NCBI GenBank assembly: GCA_964567855.1
Contig: CAZMOE010000005.1
Coordinates: 1-64,000 of the forward strand
Origin: Liminaster sp964567855
GTDB lineage: Bacteria; Bacteroidota; Bacteroidia; Bacteroidales; UBA3663
DNA length: 64,000 nucleotides
Direction of reading: 5' to 3'
A program made the position numbers and the translations under genes. Below the pieces are notes generated by a model. The model did no database searches. It saw only the letters and a list, made by a program, of their open reading frames with translations, and had not been told where the DNA came from. Position 1 is the first letter of the stretch. Each line of letters starts with the position of its first letter. Below, piece after piece: positions 9,154-18,400 of the stretch.

Positions 9154-9176
9154 TTGTTGTATAATACTTATCTTTG
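9154..9176 (+). promoter_or_regulatory. Promoter of the P-type ATPase gene
   Basis: A TATCTTTG box at 9169-9176 is an exact TAnnTTTG match, with TTG at 9154-9156 upstream. It decides the start of the next gene: an in-frame start at 9146 would lie before this promoter, whereas ATG 9251 lies after it. Confidence 0.65.
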
Positions 9177-9250
9177 CGACGGAAATCGTTTTGCAGAGGG
9201 CGCTTATACAGTTCGCAGGGCCTCGGCTTTCCTTTCTGCAAAATGAAAAC

Positions 9251-12007
9251 ATGTTATCGGAAATTTCTCGTAAAGTGATGAAATATAGTTCTCAAGAGAC
9301 CGGTGTCGGATTGACGCCGGAAGAGGTAGAGGCCAGTCGTTCGGTTCACGGATACAACCGGTTGACTCCGCCAGCCAAGGAATCGCTGTGGAAAGCGTTT
9401 TTTGAAAAGTTCAAAGATCCTCTGATTATTGTTCTTCTGGTAGTGATGATGCTTTCCGCTGGGATTGCAGGGGTAGAATATTTCCGGTTGGGAGCTTCGG
9501 CCAGCGTATTTCTGGAGCCGCTGGGGGTGCTGGTGGCATTGTTGCTGGCGACTGGTGTCGGCTTCATTTTTGAAGTGCGGGCCGCAAAGGCTTTCGATAT
9601 TCTCAATCAGGTGAATGACGATACGCCGGTGAAGGTAATACGCCGGATAGAGGGTCGGTCGCAGATTACCGAGGTGCCCCGTTATGAAATTGTTGTGGGA
9701 GACATTGTAAGTCTGGAGGCAGGAGAAGAAATTCCGGCTGATGGACGTCTGCTGGAATCCGTATCTTTAAGCGTCAACGAGTCGACACTTACCGGGGAGC
9801 CTCTCACTCATAAGTCTGCCGATCCGGAGGTCATTCGGGAGAAGACAGGCGAAACGTATGCCGCCGACCGGTTGATGAAGGGGTCTACCATTATCGAAGG
9901 ACACGGGCTTATGGTTGTTACGGAGGTTGGCGACGCTACCGAGTATGGGCATGTGTATGAGGCCACGCAGATCGATGATGGTATCAAGACGCCGCTCAAT
10001 GCCCAGCTGGATCAGCTGGGCCGAGTGCTTTCGTGGGCGGCTTTCATTGTGGCGGGATTGATTTTTGTCGGACGGATGCTTTATCTTTTCCTGGATGGAG
10101 ACGGTTCCAACAATGATGAATTTCTGGAAGTGATGCGTTATGTTCTCGGCTCGGTCATGATTGCTGTCACCTTGGTGGTGGTGAGCGTTCCCGAGGGACT
10201 GCCGCTCAGCATTACGCTCAGTCTGGCGCTCAGCATGAAAAAAATGCTGAAGCAGAACAACCTTGTCCGCAAACTTCACGCCTGTGAGACGATGGGGGCG
10301 GCAACGGTGATCTGTACCGACAAGACCGGAACGTTGACTCAGAATCGGATGCAGGTCGCTGAAATGAGGAATTTCCTGGCCGAGGCCGCAACCGATGCCT
10401 CCGGTAAAGAACAGGCCGCTGCTTTCTTGGCCGAGGCCATTGCAGTCAATAGCACGGCATGGATAGAGAATGATCGTGGCCATCACCGTGTGTTGGGAAA
10501 TCCCACCGAAGGTGCTCTGTTGCTTTGGCTGGCCTCTGCGGGAATCGATTATCTTCCTTTGCGCAGCCGGATTCCGATTGTTTCCCAGGAGCCGTTTACA
10601 ACCGAGACCAAGCGGATGACTACAACCTCCATGAGTGCGGTGTTCGGTCGCCGCGTCATATATGTGAAGGGAGCACCGGAACTATTGTTGCAGCGGTGTA
10701 CGCGGATTGCAGGCGCCCAGAGCCGTTCAGATATAGAATCGCTCCTTTTCCGCTATCAGGAGCAAGCCATGCGTACGCTCGGCTTTGCCTATGCCGTTGA
10801 CGATAATCTGGAAGAGTGGACCTTTTTTGCCTTGGCCGCCATTACGGATCCCGTGCGGACCGAAGTGCCGGAAGCGATTCGTACTTGTCGGAATGCCGGT
10901 ATCGATGTCGTTATTGTGACGGGTGATACGGCAGGTACGGCTCTTGAAATCGGCCGGCAGATCGGTTTGGCCGGTGCTGTTGACGCTCCGGGTCAGAAGG
11001 AATCCGCTGTCGGAAGACCGGTTGTGCTGAGCGGGCCGGAGTTCGGAGATATGAGTGACGAAGAGGCGATGAAAATATTGCCGGATGTAGGGAATCCTGG
11101 CAGCGGGTTGAAAATCCTTTCCCGTGCGCGGCCGCTGGATAAGCAGAGGCTTGTCAGACTTTTGCAGCGGAAACATCATGTCGTCGCAGTGACGGGTGAC
11201 GGAACCAATGATGCCCCGGCACTTACTGCCGCTCATGTCGGTCTTTCGATGGGGGATGGAACCGCAGTGGCGAAAGAGGCCTCCGATATCACGATTATCG
11301 ATAATTCTTTCAGCAGTATCACCAAAGCCGTGTTATGGGGGCGTTCGCTTTATAACAATATCGGCCGTTTCATTCTGTTTCAGATGACGGTTAATGTCGC
11401 TGCCTGTTTTATCGTGCTGGTAGGGGCTTTCCTGGGTAAGGAATCACCACTCTCGGTAACGCAGATGCTGTGGGTGAACCTTATCATGGATACATTTGCC
11501 GCCATGGCGCTTTCTTCTTTACCTGCCGACGGTAGCGTGATGAACGACAGGCCGCGCCGTCCCCGTGCGCACATCATCGATCGCTTTATGTTGGGCCATA
11601 TATTGGGTTGGGGAAGCTTTATTTCTGCCATATTGCTGTGGTGTTGGCTTTCGGGACTGTCGCATCATTACTTTTTTACGATCTTCGTGATGTTGCAGTT
11701 CTGGAATTTATTCAATGCCCGCTACTATCGTACCGGACGCAGTCTCATTGGCGATTTGTTCGGTTCCGCAGAGGGGCGTCGGCGCATGAAAGAAAACTGG
11801 AGCTGGAGTTTTATGGGAATTGCCGGTCTCATATTGGCCGGTCAGCTGCTGATTGTAAATTTGGGAGGGGAGATGTTCAATATCGAGACACGCCTGACAC
11901 CGTGTGAATGGCTTTGCATCATCGGTGCCACCTCTTTGATCCTATGGATAGGCGATGCTTTCCGTTGGTTCGCCTCTTTGCGCAGGCACAAAGCGTCGCC
12001 GTTATGA
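9251..12007 (+). CDS. Calcium-type P-type ATPase (P2B/PMCA-like)
   Basis: The protein has about 918 residues from ATG 9251. It carries the full P-ATPase set: TM segments before an actuator domain (SVNESTLTGEPL), the ion-binding helix motif VVVSVPEGLPLSITL, the phosphorylation site CTDKTGTLTQN, the nucleotide-binding domain, the hinge VTGDGTNDAPAL, and a C-terminal block of about six helices. The N-terminal cation-ATPase domain (VGLTPEEVEASRSVHGYNRLT) and PEGLP motif fit Ca2+-exporting pumps rather than heavy-metal pumps; no metal-binding CxxC domain is present. It would export Ca2+ across the inner membrane. It converges with the YqaA-like gene downstream, 13 bp away. It looks monocistronic. 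Confidence 0.88.
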   Translation: MLSEISRKVMKYSSQETGVGLTPEEVEASRSVHGYNRLTPPAKESLWKAFFEKFKDPLIIVLLVVMMLSAGIAGVEYFRLGASASVFLEPLGVLVALLLATGVGFIFEVRAAKAFDILNQVNDDTPVKVIRRIEGRSQITEVPRYEIVVGDIVSLEAGEEIPADGRLLESVSLSVNESTLTGEPLTHKSADPEVIREKTGETYAADRLMKGSTIIEGHGLMVVTEVGDATEYGHVYEATQIDDGIKTPLNAQLDQLGRVLSWAAFIVAGLIFVGRMLYLFLDGDGSNNDEFLEVMRYVLGSVMIAVTLVVVSVPEGLPLSITLSLALSMKKMLKQNNLVRKLHACETMGAATVICTDKTGTLTQNRMQVAEMRNFLAEAATDASGKEQAAAFLAEAIAVNSTAWIENDRGHHRVLGNPTEGALLLWLASAGIDYLPLRSRIPIVSQEPFTTETKRMTTTSMSAVFGRRVIYVKGAPELLLQRCTRIAGAQSRSDIESLLFRYQEQAMRTLGFAYAVDDNLEEWTFFALAAITDPVRTEVPEAIRTCRNAGIDVVIVTGDTAGTALEIGRQIGLAGAVDAPGQKESAVGRPVVLSGPEFGDMSDEEAMKILPDVGNPGSGLKILSRARPLDKQRLVRLLQRKHHVVAVTGDGTNDAPALTAAHVGLSMGDGTAVAKEASDITIIDNSFSSITKAVLWGRSLYNNIGRFILFQMTVNVAACFIVLVGAFLGKESPLSVTQMLWVNLIMDTFAAMALSSLPADGSVMNDRPRRPRAHIIDRFMLGHILGWGSFISAILLWCWLSGLSHHYFFTIFVMLQFWNLFNARYYRTGRSLIGDLFGSAEGRRRMKENWSWSFMGIAGLILAGQLLIVNLGGEMFNIETRLTPCEWLCIIGATSLILWIGDAFRWFASLRRHKASPL

Positions 12008-12020
12008 CGAGGACCGATTC

Positions 12021-12473
12021 TCAGGCAATCAGACTGATTACCCCCTGAGTCAGATACATCCATCCGACATAACGCAGGAATCTGCCGACAAACATCAGCC
12101 CCCCGACTTTCCAGAACGGTGTCCGGCTGATGCCGAAGGCCACCACCAAGGCATTGCCCAAGAACGGAAAGAAAGAGACGGCGGCCAGCCATACTCCTTT
12201 ACCGTGCAGAAAGCGCTGGGCCTGCTCTATCTTGTTGCGTTTGATGCGCAGATATTTTTCAATCCACTCCATCTTGCCGAATCGGCCGATAAAATAATTT
12301 GTACATGCCCCGCACCAATTCCCTAAGAAGATGATTAAAATGCACGGCCACGTCGGCCATCCCAATGCCATGACGGTGCTGAGCGCGGCTTCCGAACTGA
12401 GCGGGAGGATACTGCCTGCGATGAATCCGATGACGAACAATCCGGGGTATCCCCATGCTAACAAATCTTCCAT
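12021..12473 (-). CDS. YqaA/DedA-like membrane protein (VTT domain)
   Basis: About 150 residues from ATG 12473 (MEDLLAWGYPGLFVIGFIAGS). This start is chosen because a -7 box at 12502-12509 would put the transcript start after the other in-frame start at 12557. The sequence has the hydrophobic pattern of the short YqaA branch of the DedA/VTT family, including GxxxG-rich helices (FLGNWCGACTNYFIGRFG) and a C-terminal helix pair ending VGWMYLTQGVISLIA. Family members act in the inner membrane and are tied to lipid scrambling or membrane homeostasis; the exact role here is unknown. It ends 13 bp from the converging P-ATPase gene. Confidence 0.75.
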   Translation of the reverse strand: MEDLLAWGYPGLFVIGFIAGSILPLSSEAALSTVMALGWPTWPCILIIFLGNWCGACTNYFIGRFGKMEWIEKYLRIKRNKIEQAQRFLHGKGVWLAAVSFFPFLGNALVVAFGISRTPFWKVGGLMFVGRFLRYVGWMYLTQGVISLIA

Positions 12474-12501
12474 GTAGCTGATAGTTTTCTGTAACTTGCT
12501 G

Positions 12502-12509
12502 CAAAAGTA
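12502..12509 (-). promoter_or_regulatory. -7 box of the YqaA-like gene
   Basis: TACTTTTG on the minus strand, a TAnnTTTG match 29 bp before the chosen ATG at 12473. The promoter is back to back with that of ruvB. Confidence 0.5.
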
Positions 12510-12573
12510 AGGAAAAATGTGGCTGCAAAACTCTTGAAGCTCTTCTTTTTTCAGCAAATATCAAAAAAATGGT

Positions 12574-12581
12574 TATCTTTG
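12574..12581 (+). promoter_or_regulatory. -7 box of ruvB
   Basis: TATCTTTG, an exact TAnnTTTG match, 27 bp before the ruvB start codon. It would give a 5' leader of about 20 nt. Confidence 0.6.
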
Positions 12582-12608
12582 TCGCCAATTTTGTAACCCA
12601 GGCATACG

Positions 12609-13655
12609 ATGCAGGAAGATTTCGACATTCGCGATTACAAGCCTGCCACAGAGCAGGAAAAGGAGCTTGAAAAAGCATTGCGCCCACTTGCGTTCGACGA
12701 CTTTGCAGGACAGGAAAAAGTCATTGAAAACCTGCGTGTTTTTGTGACGGCCGCCAAAATGCGCGGCGAGGCTTTGGATCATACCTTATTCCATGGTCCT
12801 CCCGGTCTTGGCAAAACGACTTTGTCCAATATCATCGCCAACGAACTCGGGGTGGGATTTAAAGTGACATCGGGCCCGGTGCTTGACAAGCCGGGAGACC
12901 TGGCCGGTCTGTTGACTTCGTTGGAAAAGAACGATGTACTGTTTATCGATGAGATACATCGTCTAAGTCCGGTTGTGGAAGAATATCTTTATTCGGCCAT
13001 GGAGGATTATCGCATCGATATCATGATCGACAAGGGTCCTGCCGCCCGCAGCATCCAGATCGATCTGAATCCTTTCACTCTTATCGGTGCCACCACACGC
13101 AGCGGATTGCTTACGGCCCCGCTCCGTGCCCGTTTCGGCATCAATGCTCACCTTGAATATTATGATACAGAGGTTTTGGCCGGTATTGTGGCCCGTTCTT
13201 CTCATATTCTGGGCATGCGTTGTTCGGAAGAGGCCGCTATCGAGATCGCTTTAAGGAGCCGGGGAACACCGCGAATCTGTAATGCCCTGTTGCGTCGTGT
13301 GCGCGATTTTGCTATGGTCAAGGGTTCGGGTAGTATCGATATTAAAATCGCCCGTTTTGCCCTCGAGGCGTTGGGCGTCGATACGTTCGGACTGGACGAA
13401 ATAGACAATAAACTTCTTACCACGATCATAGACAAGTTCGGCGGTGGCCCTGTCGGTCTTTCCACTATTGCCACGGCGCTGGGAGAGGATACCGGCACCA
13501 TCGAAGATGTTTATGAGCCTTATTTGATTAAAGAGGGCTTTATCAAAAGGACCCCGCGCGGACGGGAGGTCACCCAATTGGCCTATCGTCATCTGGGACG
13601 CGATATGTTCGGGGCAAAAGGCAGCAAGGTATCTGACGAAGGGAGTCTTTTCTGA
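12609..13655 (+). CDS. ruvB: Holliday junction branch-migration helicase RuvB
   Basis: The 348-residue length is normal for RuvB. The AAA+ core shows Walker A GPPGLGKTT (residues 63-71), Walker B DVLFIDEIHRL, the sensor segment IGATTRSGLLTAPLRARFG and the winged-helix C-terminal domain (GGGPVGLSTIATALGED, then PYLIKEGFIKRTPRGR). RuvB hexamers, loaded by RuvA, drive Holliday junction branch migration in recombination and repair. RuvA and RuvC are not in this window. The gene is followed 69 bp later by a flippase gene on the same strand, an order also seen in other Bacteroidales. Confidence 0.97.
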   Translation: MQEDFDIRDYKPATEQEKELEKALRPLAFDDFAGQEKVIENLRVFVTAAKMRGEALDHTLFHGPPGLGKTTLSNIIANELGVGFKVTSGPVLDKPGDLAGLLTSLEKNDVLFIDEIHRLSPVVEEYLYSAMEDYRIDIMIDKGPAARSIQIDLNPFTLIGATTRSGLLTAPLRARFGINAHLEYYDTEVLAGIVARSSHILGMRCSEEAAIEIALRSRGTPRICNALLRRVRDFAMVKGSGSIDIKIARFALEALGVDTFGLDEIDNKLLTTIIDKFGGGPVGLSTIATALGEDTGTIEDVYEPYLIKEGFIKRTPRGREVTQLAYRHLGRDMFGAKGSKVSDEGSLF

Positions 13656-13724
13656 GATGTGCTGCCGATAGTTTGCCTTTTATGTTTTTCGTAGTCGTGT
13701 TTCAAACTTATCGTTGACAACAAA

Positions 13725-15227
13725 ATGGGATTTGTAAAGTCTTTAATGAAAGATACGGCGCTTTATGGAATCAGTTCCATCGTCGGCCGCTTTCTGAATT
13801 ATTTACTCGTTCCGCTGTATACGGCTGTAATGCCGGCAGTTTCCGGTCAATACGGAGTGGTGACCAATTTCTATGGCTATACTGCCCTTATTCTGGTTCT
13901 GTTGACCTTCGGAATGGAGACTACTTTTTTCCGGTTTGCCAACAAAGAGGGTGAACAGCCCATGCGGGTCTATTCCACGGCATTGTTTACCGTGGGCGGA
14001 CTTTCTCTGTTGTTTGCCGTTGCCGGATTTTGCTGCCTTCAACCGCTTGCCGGCTGTCTCGGTTATAGCGCGCATCCGGAATATCTTGCCATGTTGCTGC
14101 CGGTTGTGGCGATGGATGCTTTTTCATGTATTCCGTTCACCTATCTGCGGTACCGGCAACGACCAGTAAAGTTCCTGATACTCAAACTGGCGAATATATT
14201 TATCAATATCGCTCTTAATTTATTTGTCTTCCTCTTATGTCCGGTTATCTATAAGGAGCATCCCGGGTGGATCGCCTGGTTTTACGACGGCGATCATTTG
14301 GCGGGATATGTCTTTGCCATAAATTTGATTTGCACTTTTATCACGTTATTATTGTTATTGCCGGAATTGATCGGCTTCCGTTGGGTTTTCGATGCTGCGC
14401 TTTTCCGGAGAATGTTCAGATATTCCTTTCCGATCCTTGTTTTGGGTGTGGCGGGCATACTCAATCAGACTGCGGACAAGATCCTGTATCCGTTTTTGAT
14501 CCCCGGTCTGGAGGGTGAGGTGCAATTGGGCATTTATGGCGCTGCCGCCAAGATAGCCATGATTATGGCCATGTTTACCCAGGCTTTCCGATATGCTTAT
14601 GAGCCGCTTATTTTCGGACGGAGCAAGGATAAGGGCGATGTGGTGCGTGCCAATGCGGTCGGGATGAAGTATTTTGTCATCTTCACGCTGTTGGGTTTTC
14701 TGGTGGTGATGGCTTATCTGGACCTGTTCAAGGTGCTGCTGATCCGGAATGTGGATTATTGGGAAGGGTTGACCGTCGTCCCGATCGTGATGGCGGCCGA
14801 GATCATGATGGGCATTTATTTCAATCTTTCTTTTTGGTATAAACTGATAGACAAGACCTATTGGGGCGCGGTTTTTTCGTTGTCCGGCTGTGTCGTGCTG
14901 GTATCGGTGAATGTGTTTTTCGTACCTCTCTACGGCTACGTCGCCTGCGCATGGGCCGGTTTCGCCGGTTATGCGGTCTGCATGCTTTTGTCGTATTTCG
15001 TGGGGCAGCGGAAATATCCTATTCCCTATGACCTGCGGGGCATGGGGCGTTACCTGCTGCTTGCGGTCGTGCTCTTTGTCATCATGTGGCTGGTGCCGGT
15101 CGGTGAGTTGTGGTTGCGGATCGTAATACATACGTTCCTCCTGGCAGTATATGTATTTTATATGGTGAAAACGGATTTTCCGCTGGCTGCATTGCTGAAC
15201 CGTATTCCCGGGTTCCGTAAAAAGTAG
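13725..15227 (+). CDS. Polysaccharide flippase (Wzx/MATE-like, MVF superfamily)
   Basis: The 500-residue protein has about 14 hydrophobic segments spread over its whole length. The N-terminus, MKDTALYGISSIVGRFLNYLLVPLYT, is characteristic of oligosaccharide flippases (PST family). The paired C-terminal helices have the polysaccharide-biosynthesis C domain pattern. It would move lipid-linked glycan units across the inner membrane for surface polysaccharide or LPS assembly. No glycosyltransferase genes lie next to it, so its glycan is unknown. The position straight after ruvB suggests it belongs to the stable core genome rather than to a capsule locus. Confidence 0.85.
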   Translation: MGFVKSLMKDTALYGISSIVGRFLNYLLVPLYTAVMPAVSGQYGVVTNFYGYTALILVLLTFGMETTFFRFANKEGEQPMRVYSTALFTVGGLSLLFAVAGFCCLQPLAGCLGYSAHPEYLAMLLPVVAMDAFSCIPFTYLRYRQRPVKFLILKLANIFINIALNLFVFLLCPVIYKEHPGWIAWFYDGDHLAGYVFAINLICTFITLLLLLPELIGFRWVFDAALFRRMFRYSFPILVLGVAGILNQTADKILYPFLIPGLEGEVQLGIYGAAAKIAMIMAMFTQAFRYAYEPLIFGRSKDKGDVVRANAVGMKYFVIFTLLGFLVVMAYLDLFKVLLIRNVDYWEGLTVVPIVMAAEIMMGIYFNLSFWYKLIDKTYWGAVFSLSGCVVLVSVNVFFVPLYGYVACAWAGFAGYAVCMLLSYFVGQRKYPIPYDLRGMGRYLLLAVVLFVIMWLVPVGELWLRIVIHTFLLAVYVFYMVKTDFPLAALLNRIPGFRKK

Positions 15228-15303
15228 TGTCGCTATCGTTTGTCGGGTCGTAGTAAATATAAAACATAAAATAATCACATAATTTAAAATCCAATGCATT
15301 GAT

Positions 15304-16752
15304 ATGGAAACAACCAACTTACCCAAATTCTTCCGTTTGCTTATTGAAGGCTATCGCAGACTGAAGCATTTTTTAGATCTTAACAGAGATAAGATAGAGA
15401 ATACCGAGGCCACTGGTGCTATTCTCAGCGGTATCGATTTTAAAGGTACTAACCTGTGGGTCTTGATCTGTGCCGTGTTTATCGCATCCCTCGGATTGAA
15501 TATGAATTCGACGGCTGTCATTATCGGAGCCATGTTGATTTCTCCGTTAATGGGTCCTATTATGGGTATCGGACTTTCTCTGGGTGTCAATGACGGCCTG
15601 TTGTTGAGACGTTGTGCCAAAAATCTCTGTGTGGCTACTTTTTTCGCCCTGTTGACGTCATGCCTGTATTTTTTGATATCTCCCATCAGCGATGCCCGTT
15701 CAGAACTCTTGGCGCGTACTCAGCCGACGATCTATGATGTGCTGATCGCTTTCTTCGGTGGTTTTGCCGGCATTATCGCAACGGGCAGCCGTGTCAAAGG
15801 AAATGTCATCCCGGGTGTGGCCATCGCCACGGCCCTCATGCCGCCCCTTTGTACCAGTGGTTACGGTCTGGCCACGTTGCAGTGGAACTTCTTCTTCGGA
15901 GCATTTTACCTTTTCCTCATCAACTGCGTCTATATAGGTTTCGCTACCTGGTTAGGCGTACGGGTCTTGAAGCTCCCCAAGCATGTGACCCTTACTCCGA
16001 AGAAGCAACAATTGATGGCCCGCTGGGTGGTTGCTTTCCTCATTTTGGTGGCTGTGCCCAGTGTGATTACAACTTGGCGTATCGTGGAACAGAATATCCT
16101 TGAGCGTAAAGTGCAGACCTTTGTCAACCGGGAATTTGGCTCCTTGGCGGAGACTCAGTTGCTGAACTACAGTTATATTGAGAACGACTCCTTGAAGATG
16201 ATCGAAGTATCGCTGATCGGAACCGTTCTTCCGAATGATCAGATCGTTTCCATTTCCGAGCGAATGTCTCTTTACAACCTGAACAATACCCAGTTGAAGG
16301 TCGTACAGGGCGGCGCTTCCGGTGTCGATGAAAAACAACTCTCATCTACCATCATGCAGGGTGTTGTCAAGATTACCCAGGAGCAGCTTGATTATCAGCG
16401 TACCCTTTCCGATAGTCTACGCAATATTGTGGAGGCCTATCGTATGCGTGATGGTGAGGCCGACGAGTTACTTCCCGTACTTAAGGTGCTTTTCCCGAAA
16501 GTTTCCCATATCGCTATCTCGCATACGATGGTGGCGTCGGTGAAAACAAAGACCTCCAATCCTGCAACCGTTGTCGTCGCCTATGTTTCTTCGTCGCTTT
16601 TACCGGAAGAGCGCTCACGTCTTTACGATTGGCTGGTGGCCCGTAAAGAAACCAAGGCATTGCAGCTGTTTGTCGAGCAGGAAGAGAAACTGGGCACTCT
16701 GCTTCCTGCGGCTGCCAGTGACAGTGTGGCTTTCGCCGCAGTCCCGATGTAA
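15304..16752 (+). CDS. DUF389 membrane protein
   Basis: The N-terminal half of this 482-residue protein is the DUF389 (TIGR00341-like) membrane domain. It is recognisable by ATGAILSGIDFKGTNLWVL, then NSTAVIIGAMLISPLMGPIMGIG, and VIPGVAIATALMPPLC, with about six helices. The C-terminal half from about residue 250 is soluble and predicted to be extracytoplasmic or peripheral. The biochemical function of the family is not known. It is 61 bp upstream of an MscS channel gene on the same strand, so the two may be co-transcribed and linked to envelope or osmotic stress. Confidence 0.8.
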   Translation: METTNLPKFFRLLIEGYRRLKHFLDLNRDKIENTEATGAILSGIDFKGTNLWVLICAVFIASLGLNMNSTAVIIGAMLISPLMGPIMGIGLSLGVNDGLLLRRCAKNLCVATFFALLTSCLYFLISPISDARSELLARTQPTIYDVLIAFFGGFAGIIATGSRVKGNVIPGVAIATALMPPLCTSGYGLATLQWNFFFGAFYLFLINCVYIGFATWLGVRVLKLPKHVTLTPKKQQLMARWVVAFLILVAVPSVITTWRIVEQNILERKVQTFVNREFGSLAETQLLNYSYIENDSLKMIEVSLIGTVLPNDQIVSISERMSLYNLNNTQLKVVQGGASGVDEKQLSSTIMQGVVKITQEQLDYQRTLSDSLRNIVEAYRMRDGEADELLPVLKVLFPKVSHIAISHTMVASVKTKTSNPATVVVAYVSSSLLPEERSRLYDWLVARKETKALQLFVEQEEKLGTLLPAAASDSVAFAAVPM

Positions 16753-16813
16753 TGACAGGTGATGGCGGAACGGGCTTTCCGTATTATGACAGAACAACTT
16801 AGAAAGACAGATT

Positions 16814-18004
16814 ATGGAAAAATGGCTTGAAAACATTTTAGGTGATGAAAGTTCTCAGATAGCACTTCCCATGCGGTTGCTCGTTATTGCCGGAATCGTC
16901 ATTGCAGCTTATCTGATTGATTTTTTCTGCGCCCGGTGTTTGGTTCCCATGGTTAAGAAGCTGACCAAGAAAACGCATGCGCAATGGGATAATATCCTGT
17001 TGAGTGAGAAAGTGGTCCGGGGATTCTGCAATATCCTGCCTCCTCTGGTGCTGACGTTTGCTTTACCGTTGCTTTTGTCCGGGAAACTGGAAGATCTGCT
17101 GCTGCGTTGCTGTGCGGTTTACATCATCATTATTATCATAAGATTTTTATGTATTCTGATTTCAGCGATCTATGATTATTTTTGTATCAAGAACGGTGCA
17201 AAGGTACATTCGCTGAAAGGTATTGCCCAGACGGTCAAAATCATATTCTGTGTGATCGGTGTTATTTTGTCGATCAGCGCTCTCATCGACAAGTCGCCGG
17301 TATTTTTGATTTCCGGTTTGGGTGCCATGGCCGCTGTCCTGATGCTGGTTTTTCAGGATTCCATCAAGGGGCTTGTGGCCGGCGTACAGCTTTCGGCCAA
17401 TGACATGATGCGGCCCGGCGATTGGATCACTTTGCCGAAATGCAATGCCGACGGTGTCGTGATCGACGTTACCCTGAATACGGTAAAAGTGCGTAACTGG
17501 GACAATACCATCATCACGATTCCGCCTTATATGCTGGTGAACGATTCTTTCCAGAACTGGCGGGGCATGAGCGAGAGTGGTGGCCGTCGTATCACCCGCT
17601 CGCTGAACATCGATATGCACAGCATCCGTTTCTGCACGCAGGAAGAGATCCGGAAATATGTGGAACAGGGCTTGCTGCCGCCGAATGCGGAAGAAGGGGT
17701 GGCCACCAACTTACAGGCCTACCGTTCTTTTCTTCTGAGATATCTAAGACATCATCCGGAAGTCAATTCCGAACTTTCGGTGATGGTCAGGCAGCTTGCT
17801 CCCGCTGCCGAGGGCCTGCCGTTGCAGATCTATTGCTTCTCCCGCTCCAAGGTCTGGGCAGAATATGAAGACCTGCAGTCCCGGCTGATAGAATTTTTGG
17901 CAGCCTCTTTGCCCGATTTCGGTCTGTATGTCTACCAGCGTACCAGCGCTTACGACAGCGTGTTGACCGGTGGTGCCTGGCGCTGGCAGGATACCGCCAA
18001 ATAG
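16814..18004 (+). CDS. MscS-family mechanosensitive ion channel (YbdG/YnaI-like)
   Basis: A protein of 396 residues. Four to five N-terminal helices precede the pore-lining segment VFLISGLGAMAAVLMLVFQDSIKGLVAGVQL, followed by the MscS beta domain (MRPGDWITLPKCNADGVV, VRNWDNTIITIPPYMLVNDSFQNW) and a mixed alpha/beta cytoplasmic vestibule domain. The conserved N-WR..GGRR block matches the YbdG/YnaI branch. It would open under membrane tension to release solutes during osmotic downshock. A strong terminator follows 30 bp after the stop, so transcription of the DUF389-MscS pair ends here. Confidence 0.9.
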   Translation: MEKWLENILGDESSQIALPMRLLVIAGIVIAAYLIDFFCARCLVPMVKKLTKKTHAQWDNILLSEKVVRGFCNILPPLVLTFALPLLLSGKLEDLLLRCCAVYIIIIIIRFLCILISAIYDYFCIKNGAKVHSLKGIAQTVKIIFCVIGVILSISALIDKSPVFLISGLGAMAAVLMLVFQDSIKGLVAGVQLSANDMMRPGDWITLPKCNADGVVIDVTLNTVKVRNWDNTIITIPPYMLVNDSFQNWRGMSESGGRRITRSLNIDMHSIRFCTQEEIRKYVEQGLLPPNAEEGVATNLQAYRSFLLRYLRHHPEVNSELSVMVRQLAPAAEGLPLQIYCFSRSKVWAEYEDLQSRLIEFLAASLPDFGLYVYQRTSAYDSVLTGGAWRWQDTAK

Positions 18005-18033
18005 CCTCTTCGGACTGCTTCCCGGATTATTTT

Positions 18034-18067
18034 AACCGCCTCCCGGTAACTGGGAGGCGGTTTTTTT
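18034..18067 (+). terminator. Rho-independent terminator after the MscS gene
   Basis: An 11-bp GC-rich stem (AACCGCCTCCC pairing with GGGAGGCGGTT) with a 7-base loop, then seven T. Confidence 0.9.
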
Positions 18068-18247
18068 CGTGCCGTAAGCACCGCATATATTATGAGTAGT
18101 AATATCTTTCTTTCGGATACTCGTTTTTATTGTCTTTTTGCTTGTTGAATTTTGCAAAATATGGCATAAAGTATGCTTTTTGGCGCTTTCTGTTTGCTTT
18201 TTTGTAAAAATATGGGTCTATGTGGTCGTTCCTAACGATTACTTTTT

Positions 18248-18255
18248 TATATTTG
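18248..18255 (+). promoter_or_regulatory. Candidate -7 box of gltB-gltD
   Basis: TATATTTG, a TAnnTTTG match, 145 bp before the gltB start. The leader would be about 140 nt long. The rest of the 18068-18400 gap is AT-rich, with no gene or clear hairpin that I can support. Confidence 0.4.
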
Positions 18256-18400
18256 CTGTGTCAAGAGGGCCGGCCGCCGTTTATTTTTTATATGATAGGG
18301 TGTGGTTACAGCATCGTTTATCGTGGAGGACGACAGTCCGACTGTCTTATCTTATTTATGGATTGAATAGGAGTGTAATAGTTTTATAATTAGTTAGGTT

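Noticed and set aside
9146..9250. Upstream start for the P-type ATPase adding 35 residues
   Set aside because: The TATCTTTG promoter box lies inside this extension, so it would not be transcribed.
14355..15326. Minus-strand frame of 323 codons over the flippase gene
   Set aside because: Rich in His, Gln and Arg without hydrophobic blocks, and opposite a clear membrane protein gene.
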